NCBI GenBank assembly: GCA_037479115.1
Contig: JBBFLK010000001.1
Coordinates: forward strand, 69,409-102,354
DNA length: 32,946 nt
Direction: 5' to 3'
Source: Anaerohalosphaeraceae bacterium
GTDB lineage: Bacteria; Planctomycetota; Phycisphaerae; Sedimentisphaerales; Anaerohalosphaeraceae
This document shows, piece after piece, positions 24,930 to 31,425 of this stretch (positions are counted from its first letter, which is position 1; every line of letters begins with the position of its first letter). The notes under the pieces were generated by a model, which searched no databases, was not told the origin of the DNA, and saw only the letters and a program-made list of their open reading frames with translations. Made by a program: the position numbers and the translations under genes.

Positions 24930-26203
24930 TTTGTTTTCTGAATTTCCAGGTTCTGTACAATGGATTGTGTCTGAGATTTTTGAATCGACGGCAGCAGCGG
25001 CTGAAGCACATCCGCCAGCTGGGGGCCGTCCACCGGTTTGGCCAGAAAGGCGTCAAAAAGCTCCTCGAACAGAGCAGCTTGGCCTTCCGCAAACGTTCCG
25101 GCTGACAGAGCGATCATCGGAGTTTGAAGCCCTATCTCCCGCAGCTGTCGAGCAGCCTGCAGTCCGCTGATGTCCGGCAGCTGGATGTCCATCAGGATAA
25201 CGTCGAAGTCAATTCGGCAGGCCGTCTTCACCGCCGCCTGACCGCTGCCGACGGCCGTTACGTCCAAACCGAGATTTTCGAGCATCAGGGTCAGCACCGT
25301 TCGGTTGGATTCTTCATCTTCGACCAGCAGCACCCGCCCGACGTATCGTTTGTTCTCAAAGAGATTTTCGTGCCTTTCGTTTTGTTCCGGATGAGGCGGG
25401 AAGGAAAGCATCCGGGATTTCTGAACAGCCGGTTCCGCCGAAAGCACAATCGAGAAGGTTGACCCGGCTCCCGGTCTGGATGTGATTTCGAGCTGTCCGT
25501 TCAGCAGATGCACCAGCTGGCGGGTCATCGGCAGCAGTCCGCATCCGTGTGCTCCCGGAAGAATGCCTGCGGTCAATCCCCCGGCCTGCCGAGTGGGGTC
25601 GAAGAGTTCAGACCAATGCTCTGTTGAAATTGCCAGTCCGGTATCGCTCAGGTCAAAGCGAATGACGGACTGAGAGCCGAGCGAATCCATCCTCACCCGA
25701 AGTTCGATTTGTCCCTGCTGGGTAAATTGAATGGCGTTGCCGGCCAGATTCAGCAGGCATCGCATCAGACGGGCTCGATCGGTTCGCAGGAAGGCGGGCA
25801 CATTCTCTTCAACGGTGATGGAAAAAGACAACCCTTTGCTGACGGCGGCTCGGCTGAGAATGCTTTCCATTTCTTCTATCAGGTCAGCCAGGTCGCATTC
25901 TGCAAAGTTAGGCTTGAGTGTGCCTCTTTCCAGCCGTACGAAGTCCACGACATCATTGACAATGCAGGACAGCCCTTTTCCGGCTCGGTGGATTTCGGCG
26001 ACATATTCCCGCTGGGTGTCGGTTAAGTCTTCAGCAGCCAATAGATTGCAAAAGCCGATAACGGCATTAGATAACGTGCGGATTTGGTAAGCCAGCTGGT
26101 CGAATAAGCCGGCGGAAAAACTCTCTCTGTCCACAGCCGTCTGGAACGAGGATTCGGCGGGCAAAGCGGATAAAACAGGATTTTTCAAGTCTTCTATGGC
26201 CAT
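24926..26203 (-). CDS. Hybrid sensor kinase-like protein with degenerate H-box, fused to receiver
   Basis: The 425-residue protein has a HisKA-like region (about residues 30-100), an HATPase_c domain (about 140-260; N-box NLAGNAIQFT, DTG of the D-box, HGCGLLPMTRQL of the G-box) and a receiver (about 290-405; DEE acidic pocket, Asp in LMDIQLPD, Lys in LAKP). The expected phospho-accepting HEIRTP is YQIRTL: Tyr39 replaces His and Gln40 replaces Glu, with TAC clearly read in the DNA. The receiver looks intact. There is no transmembrane or sensor domain. It is therefore probably a pseudokinase or receives phosphate from another protein. It is coupled to pilB. No strong ribosome site precedes the ATG, so the start is moderately sure. 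Confidence 0.85.
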   Translation of the reverse strand: MAIEDLKNPVLSALPAESSFQTAVDRESFSAGLFDQLAYQIRTLSNAVIGFCNLLAAEDLTDTQREYVAEIHRAGKGLSCIVNDVVDFVRLERGTLKPNFAECDLADLIEEMESILSRAAVSKGLSFSITVEENVPAFLRTDRARLMRCLLNLAGNAIQFTQQGQIELRVRMDSLGSQSVIRFDLSDTGLAISTEHWSELFDPTRQAGGLTAGILPGAHGCGLLPMTRQLVHLLNGQLEITSRPGAGSTFSIVLSAEPAVQKSRMLSFPPHPEQNERHENLFENKRYVGRVLLVEDEESNRTVLTLMLENLGLDVTAVGSGQAAVKTACRIDFDVILMDIQLPDISGLQAARQLREIGLQTPMIALSAGTFAEGQAALFEELFDAFLAKPVDGPQLADVLQPLLPSIQKSQTQSIVQNLEIQKTK

Positions 26204-26395
26204 GTTTTTTAGGGTTCTGTTTATTCTCCTATTTTTCGCAGTCTTTTTCGGTGTAAGACGGCAATATCTGTTTTTTTTTCGGCGTTCTTCTCTTTGTGTT
26301 TAACGAAAAAATAATGCGGCAGAAGAAAGTTCAAATGAGCGGTCAGGATTCGCTGCAGAAGTTCTCGGCCGGCAATTTCTGGTATAGAGGGAGTT

Positions 26396-28486
26396 GTGGA
26401 TAAGACGGAAAAGACAATTTTTATCGGACTTTCAGCCGTTTTGGCGGTTTTGACAGCTCTTCTTATCTGTGGAAGCGGTTTTTTAAGCCCCTCCAGGGAT
26501 GTGAATCCGTTTGACCTGCAGCAGGTAAGAACGGTCCGGATTGTTATGGCCGAGAAGGATTGGAAATGGCTTTTGGCCAATCCGATGTCCGAAAAATATG
26601 TCCGGGCCGATTTTTGGTTCGACGGCCGAAAGTTTTCGAATGTGGCCGTTCGCCCCAAGGGCAACTCTTCCCTAATGTCGGTGGCGGCAAGCGGCTCGAA
26701 GCGATTGAGTCTGAAGATTGATTTTAACTTTTTTAATAGCGCTCAGACTTTCTATGGAGTCAAAAAGCTGTGCCTGAACAACGGGTTTTCAGACCCGACC
26801 TTTATTCGGGAAGTGCTCAGTTACGAAATCTTCAAAGAGATGGGACTTCCGACCCCGCGATGTGCCTTTGCAGATGTATATGTAAATAATGAGCATCTCG
26901 GGCTTTATACCCAGGTGGAGGCGATTGATAAAACCTTTCTGGCTCGACATTTCGACAATCCGCACGGCAATCTGTACAAGCCGGAAATCGGAGCGGCGCT
27001 GCTGAACTGGACAAAGGAAGATGTGGACAAACAGGCGGAAAATCCATTTTTCACCTCGCGGGAAAATCCCAACGACCCGCTGGCGGTGCGCCTGGGCGGC
27101 AGACGGCTCAGCGACCTGCTCGAACTGCTCGAGCGGGAAAATACTCCGCTGGAGGAACTGCTCAGCCGACAGGCCGCCGGGCCGTTTGGCGGGCCTTTTG
27201 GAAGGGGATTCGGCGGGCCGGGACCCGGAGGGGGATTTGGTCCCAATCCGGGAAATCAGCCGCAAGGCGGATTTGGCGGACCTCCTCCGGGGGGATTTGT
27301 TCCAGACCCGAATCGTCCGTTTCCTCCAGGGAATGTTCCGGCGCCTGCCGGGCCTTTCGGTCCTCCTCCGGGCGGTTTTTGGGGGCCGCCCGGTGCATTC
27401 AGAGCGGACCCGAATAATCCAATGAGACCCCCGATGGGGCCGCCGGGTGTTTTCCCGCAAGGGCCGGGAATGCCGCCTCCGTTTGCGGCGGGCGGACGAT
27501 TTGACCCGAATAATCCTCCGATGGGCTTCGGACGCCGAGGAGGCCGAGGATTCGGCGGACCGCCGGGTCTGGGCGGCGGACCCGGGTTTCGATGGGGGAA
27601 TCTTCTGGATGCCGTCGGATTGAAAACCAACGAAAACAAGGCCGACCATACGGCTCTGTTTCGACTGCTGGAGGTTCTGAACAAGTGCCCCGATGAGACC
27701 TTCCCGCAGGAGATTGAGAAGGTGCTGGATGTGGACCAGGTGCTGCGGTATCTGGCGGTTTCCGTGATGATTGTGCATTTGGACAACTATATCGGGATGG
27801 GGCACAATTATTATCTGTACGAGACGAACGGACGTTTTACGATTCTGCCGTGGGATTTGAATATGACCTTCGGGACCTTTGGAATGGGACTTGTGCGGGA
27901 TGCGGCTGATTTTTATATTGACGAACCGGTGATCAATTTCTTTGAATCCCGTCCGCTGGTGTATCGCCTTTTGTCTTATCCCCCTTACAGGGAGCGATAC
28001 CGTCAGTATTTAAAAGACCTGCTGGACGGCCCCTTTGCAGAGGGAGTATTAGAAGAGCGGATTGACCGTCTGGCGGCGCTGGTGCGTCCGTATGTGGAGA
28101 AAGATGAACTGAAATTTTTCACGCTTGAGGATTTTGAAAAAGGGCTCAATGAGGGTTCTGCTTTCGGCGGCGGCTGGGGCGGCTGGATGAGGCCGCCGGC
28201 GGGCAATCAGAATCCGCCCGGGCCGATGGAGCCCCAGGGTCAGCGGCCGGCTCCGGAGGAGAGAGCTGCCGGCGGCGGGCGATTCGGCTTTGGACGGCGC
28301 GGTCCCGGATTCGGCGGCCCTCCCGGAATGCAGGCCCCGGGGTTAAAATCGTTTATCGCCAAACGGCGGCTGTCCGTCCGCAGACAGCTGAGCGGGGAAA
28401 TCCCCTCCAGGCCGACCGAAGAGGAGCGTCAGCAGATGATGCCGAGATTTCCGGGAATGCCGCCGATACAGGAGGGCAATCGATGA
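26396..28486 (+). CDS. CotH-kinase family membrane-anchored protein with Gly/Pro-rich insert
   Basis: The 696-residue protein starts at GTG (the only start that retains the N-terminal membrane helix IFIGLSAVLAVLTALLI). CotH-family features follow. Residues about 80-185 hold PKGNSS, KLCLNNGFSDPTFIREVLSYEIF and YVNNEHLGLYTQVE. Residues 440-490 hold HLDNYIGMGHNYYLY and LPWDLNMTFG (Trp486-Asn489), the metal-binding element of CotH protein kinases. In between lies a roughly 138-residue insert (about 262-399) of GGFGG/PPGG repeats; a second G/P-rich stretch precedes the C-terminus. The gene overlaps the VTC gene by ATGA and is the first of three. CotH members phosphorylate exported proteins in spore formers; the role here is inferred. 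Confidence 0.85.
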   Translation: MDKTEKTIFIGLSAVLAVLTALLICGSGFLSPSRDVNPFDLQQVRTVRIVMAEKDWKWLLANPMSEKYVRADFWFDGRKFSNVAVRPKGNSSLMSVAASGSKRLSLKIDFNFFNSAQTFYGVKKLCLNNGFSDPTFIREVLSYEIFKEMGLPTPRCAFADVYVNNEHLGLYTQVEAIDKTFLARHFDNPHGNLYKPEIGAALLNWTKEDVDKQAENPFFTSRENPNDPLAVRLGGRRLSDLLELLERENTPLEELLSRQAAGPFGGPFGRGFGGPGPGGGFGPNPGNQPQGGFGGPPPGGFVPDPNRPFPPGNVPAPAGPFGPPPGGFWGPPGAFRADPNNPMRPPMGPPGVFPQGPGMPPPFAAGGRFDPNNPPMGFGRRGGRGFGGPPGLGGGPGFRWGNLLDAVGLKTNENKADHTALFRLLEVLNKCPDETFPQEIEKVLDVDQVLRYLAVSVMIVHLDNYIGMGHNYYLYETNGRFTILPWDLNMTFGTFGMGLVRDAADFYIDEPVINFFESRPLVYRLLSYPPYRERYRQYLKDLLDGPFAEGVLEERIDRLAALVRPYVEKDELKFFTLEDFEKGLNEGSAFGGGWGGWMRPPAGNQNPPGPMEPQGQRPAPEERAAGGGRFGFGRRGPGFGGPPGMQAPGLKSFIAKRRLSVRRQLSGEIPSRPTEEERQQMMPRFPGMPPIQEGNR

Positions 28487-29274
28487 AGGGATTTCTGAAT
28501 TTTTTCAGAAGGCCGGCCGAGCAGACGAGCGAATTGGACGGCTGGCGAATGGAACGAAAATTTTTTATTCCGGAGGGAAAAATTGAGTGGGCGGCGGGTC
28601 TGCTGCGGCATTGCTGCCCGCCGGACCGGCAGTATCCGAAAGGGGTGATTCATTCCCTTTATTTCGATACGGAGGATTTGGAGGATTATGAGGATTCGCA
28701 GCAGGGCAGCCGGCATCGGAAGAAAATCCGTATCCGCTGGTATGAGCCGCTGCCGCAGGAAGGCAATGCAGCAGTTTTTGCGGAATTAAAAATCAAAAAC
28801 GGTTTTGCCGGACAAAAAAAGCGGCAGGTCTTTTCCGTGCCGGTCGAAACACTTCGAGGAGAACAGTGGAAAAAAGGAATCCTGCCGGCTCCGGTGCTGC
28901 TGAATACACTGGCTCAATTCGGCGTCTTTCCAACGGAACGGCTGCTGCCGGTCATTCGGATTTCCTACCATCGGCTTCGATTTACTGACCTGATGACCGG
29001 AGCCCGTGTGTCGCTGGATTGGCGGATTGAGTCCACACCGGCCGATTCGGTTTGGTCGGGCTCGGAAGAGACGCTTCGAATGGAAGGAGCAGTTGTGGAA
29101 GTCAAGGGACGTTCAGCGGAGCTGAGTGAACCGCTGCGGTCCCTGACCCTGCTGGAGACGGACTGGACACGCTGTTCGAAATACGCCTGCTGTCTGGCGG
29201 CCCACTTGGAAGAACCGGGCTCGTTCGGACAAACAATGCTGTCCGGGCGCGCTTCGCGGAATGATTTAAAATAA
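28483..29274 (+). CDS. VTC-domain (polyphosphate polymerase-like) protein
   Basis: The 263-residue protein has the VTC catalytic-tunnel pattern: ERKFFIP (Glu24, Arg25, Lys26), HSLYFDTEDLEDYED, KKIRIRWYEP, AELKIKNG, RISYHRLRF and AVVEVKGR. The VTC fold makes polyphosphate from ATP in eukaryotes and is found in bacteria beside CotH and DUF4956 genes. There is no membrane segment. It starts inside the cotH stop (ATGA), and the DUF4956 gene follows 33 bp later. The fold assignment is strong; activity and substrate are inferred. Confidence 0.87.
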   Translation: MKGFLNFFRRPAEQTSELDGWRMERKFFIPEGKIEWAAGLLRHCCPPDRQYPKGVIHSLYFDTEDLEDYEDSQQGSRHRKKIRIRWYEPLPQEGNAAVFAELKIKNGFAGQKKRQVFSVPVETLRGEQWKKGILPAPVLLNTLAQFGVFPTERLLPVIRISYHRLRFTDLMTGARVSLDWRIESTPADSVWSGSEETLRMEGAVVEVKGRSAELSEPLRSLTLLETDWTRCSKYACCLAAHLEEPGSFGQTMLSGRASRNDLK

Positions 29275-29307
29275 AAACCCAACAGGAACGTTATAGGAGA
29301 AAAAAAG

Positions 29308-29979
29308 ATGATGCTGGCGGCTCAACTGAAGTTTCAATCGCTGGATTTGACGGTTTCGGATTTGTGGATTCCGATGGCTGCGTCGCTTGCGGCCTCCGTT
29401 GCGGTGTACTGGATGTATCATTTGTTTTACGGCTCGCGGACGATTGGGGCGGGCGTGGACCGGGCGTTTCTGCTGGGCGGACCGGCGATTACGGCGCTGT
29501 TTCTGGGGATACAAAGTTCCATTCCGCTGTCGCTGGGACTGCTGGGAGCGCTATCGTTTGTGCGGTTTCGCACGCCCGTAAAGGATTCGGCGGAAATTGG
29601 TTTTCTCCTGTTGCTGATTGCCTCTTCGATTGGGATTGCCACCGGCACCTATGCGATTGTGATTGTGCTGTTTGCGGCGGCGTTTCTGACGCTGACGGCG
29701 CAGGCGCTGCTGAAGCGGCGGTTTTGTCTGCGGCGGTTCAGCCATCTGCTCCTGTCGATGGACAAGGAGGCCTTTGACCGGCTCCAGCAGCCGCTGGAAG
29801 CGTTCCTCCGCGGGCAGGTGGACAACCTGCACTTAAAAACGCTTTCGGTGATGGACGGGCGGGTGTCGCTGCAGTATCAGTTCCGAAAGCGGGCGGATTT
29901 TGACCGCGCCGGCTTTGTGCGGCAATTGAGCGGCATCGCCGCCGGTACGCCTGTCGAAATCTTCCTCGGCGGTGCGTAA
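29308..29979 (+). CDS. DUF4956 family membrane protein
   Basis: The 223-residue protein has about four membrane helices in its first 135 residues (for example MAASLAASVAVYWMYHLF; SLGLLGALSFVRFRTPVKD; GFLLLLIASSIGIATGTYAIV). The conserved loop GALSFVRFRTPVKD is characteristic of DUF4956. The C-terminal cytoplasmic part is basic and alpha/beta in character. Members often accompany VTC-domain and CotH proteins. A TAGGAGA ribosome site lies 7 nt before the first of two ATG codons. It probably forms the membrane part of the three-gene set; function unknown. Confidence 0.87.
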   Translation: MMLAAQLKFQSLDLTVSDLWIPMAASLAASVAVYWMYHLFYGSRTIGAGVDRAFLLGGPAITALFLGIQSSIPLSLGLLGALSFVRFRTPVKDSAEIGFLLLLIASSIGIATGTYAIVIVLFAAAFLTLTAQALLKRRFCLRRFSHLLLSMDKEAFDRLQQPLEAFLRGQVDNLHLKTLSVMDGRVSLQYQFRKRADFDRAGFVRQLSGIAAGTPVEIFLGGA

Positions 29980-30034
29980 AGGATTCGCTCTTGTTTATTA
30001 GATTGAGAAAAACAGGCAAAGAGGGTTTTCCTGC

Positions 30035-30063
30035 TTGACAAAAAGCAGAAAATCGTGTATATG
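30035..30063 (+). promoter_or_regulatory. Sigma70-type promoter of tRNA-Val(GAC)
   Basis: TTGACA (30035-30040), 17-nt spacer, TATATG (30058-30063); the tRNA starts 24 nt beyond the -10. The hexamers and spacing are the same as in the promoter at 2654. Confidence 0.75.
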
Positions 30064-30087
30064 GCCTGTTTGTAAAGACTTAGGTGA

Positions 30088-30161
30088 GGGCGGTTAGCTC
30101 AGTTGGCTAGAGCGCCAGCTCGACACGCTGGAGGCCACAGGTTCAAGTCCTGTACCGCCCA
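30088..30161 (+). tRNA. tRNA-Val (anticodon GAC) with C33
   Basis: A full cloverleaf of 74 nt. The acceptor stem GGGCGGT/ACCGCCC, D arm and T arm are identical to the tRNA at 2518 except for one D-loop base. The anticodon stem CCAGC/GCTGG encloses the loop TCGACAC, giving anticodon GAC. The base before it is C rather than the near-universal U33. CCA is not encoded. Confidence 0.93.
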
Positions 30162-30170
30162 TTTCGGGGC

Positions 30171-30206
30171 AAAAACCTCATTTTCGGCTTTGGAAATGAG
30201 GTTTTT
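30171..30206 (+). terminator. Rho-independent terminator after tRNA-Val(GAC)
   Basis: AAAAACCTCATTTT (30171-30184) pairs with AAATGAGGTTTTT (30194-30206) around a small loop, ending in a T-rich stretch (TTTTTCTTTCC). It isolates the tRNA from the ThuA-domain gene. Confidence 0.85.
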
Positions 30207-30290
30207 CTTTCCTTTTTTCTGGGGGCATCGTACAATCAAAGGGCATGATGGTTCGAGCAGAACAGGCCGGTCAATTTCGGGAGGCAGACA

Positions 30291-31229
30291 ATGGTTGGAC
30301 GAAAAATGTTTGCGGCAGCAGCTCTGGGTTTCTTTTCTTTTTTTGGCACTCTTTTGGCACAGCCGGATAAACCGATGGATGGCGAAAAACCCGTCCCAAA
30401 GATGAAAGCCCTCATCATCGACGGCCAGATGGTCTTTGAGGGCCACAAATGGCAGGAAACGACCCCTGTCCTGAAGGCCATTCTCGAATCCAGCGGGCGA
30501 TTTGCCGTCGATGTCTTTACCTTCCCGCCGAAAGGCCGGCCCAATGAGGATGTTTGTCCGCCGTTTTCGGATTATGATGTCGTGGTGATGAATTATGAAG
30601 GCGATGCCTGGGCGGAAAAAACCAAACAGGCCTTTGTCATCTATATGCGGCAGGGCGGCGGGCTGGTTGTGGTGCATGCGGCGGACAATGCCTTTCCGGA
30701 CTGGCCCGAGTGGAACGAAATGATTGGGCTGGGCGGCTGGGGCGGACGCAATGAAACAGCAGGCCCGATGGTTTGGTGGCAGGACGGCAAACTGGTGTAT
30801 GACACCTCCCCCGGTCCGGCGGGCTATCATGGTCAGAAAGCTGACTGGGTGGTGACAATCCGGGACCCGAATCATCCGATTACGGCCGGTCTGCCGACGC
30901 GTTGGCTCCACTGCTGCGATGAGCTGTACAGCAAACTGCGCGGACCGGCGGTGAATCTGCATGTCCTGGCGACCGGCTGGCAAAGTCCTGCACAGCGCGG
31001 CACCGGTCGCGATGAATTGTGTCTGTTTACCATTTCCTACGGAAAGGGACGCATCTTTCATACCACACTCGGCCACGATACGGCCTCGATGCAGTGTGTC
31101 GGCTTTATTGTGACGCTGCAGCGCGGGACCGAATGGGCCGCCTCCGGCACGGTTGCGCTCAAAGAAGTGCCGGAGGATTTCCCCACAGAAACACAGACGC
31201 GAAGCCGTTCGCTTGTGCCCGCTAAATAA
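30291..31229 (+). CDS. Exported ThuA-domain protein
   Basis: The 312-residue protein has a signal peptide (MVGRKMFAAAALGFFSFFGTLLAQ, cleaved near residue 23) and one ThuA-like domain. Visible elements are KMKALIIDGQMVFEGHKWQETTPVLKAIL, YDVVVMNYEGDAW, MRQGGGLVVVHAADNAF, DPNHPITAGLP and GKGRIFHTTLGHD, quoted here in part. ThuA-like domains have a class I glutamine-amidotransferase-like fold and are common in planctomycetes, where they accompany sugar metabolism; the true reaction is unknown. A GGGAGG site precedes the ATG. Confidence 0.87.
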   Translation: MVGRKMFAAAALGFFSFFGTLLAQPDKPMDGEKPVPKMKALIIDGQMVFEGHKWQETTPVLKAILESSGRFAVDVFTFPPKGRPNEDVCPPFSDYDVVVMNYEGDAWAEKTKQAFVIYMRQGGGLVVVHAADNAFPDWPEWNEMIGLGGWGGRNETAGPMVWWQDGKLVYDTSPGPAGYHGQKADWVVTIRDPNHPITAGLPTRWLHCCDELYSKLRGPAVNLHVLATGWQSPAQRGTGRDELCLFTISYGKGRIFHTTLGHDTASMQCVGFIVTLQRGTEWAASGTVALKEVPEDFPTETQTRSRSLVPAK

Positions 31230-31425
31230 CTCGCCATCGTTCCGGGCGGCATTCTTATCGGACGAATCTTCGGCGGTTATCGGACACAGCAAAAAAACTG
31301 CCCTCAGAATTAATGTTTTCGCACACCAAACGGCGAAGATAACAAGGTAGCCGTATTGCAGGCCAAACACCGCCGGACGAGTTATCGGACGAGCGGCAAA
31401 ACGGATTTTGTGTGAGGGCGTTCGG
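31230..31425. other. 196-bp gap with a short 16S-like match and a repeated 9-mer
   Basis: No gene is supported. TTATCGGAC occurs three times (31255, 31277, 31382). The 16-mer TAACAAGGTAGCCGTA (31340-31355) equals the conserved region near the 16S rRNA 3' end, but flanking sequence does not continue the similarity. Confidence 0.5.

Noticed and set aside
23913-24941. 342-codon plus-strand open frame
   Set aside because: It is antisense to pilB; no recognisable domain.
27175-27595. Gly/Pro-rich stretch as a CRISPR or tandem DNA repeat
   Set aside because: Units are irregular at DNA level and stay in frame with the CotH protein; no constant repeat with spacers is present.
26789-27805. Minus-strand frames over the Gly/Pro-rich region of the CotH gene
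   Set aside because: They are shadows of a low-complexity GC-rich repeat; the plus frame has CotH motifs on both sides.
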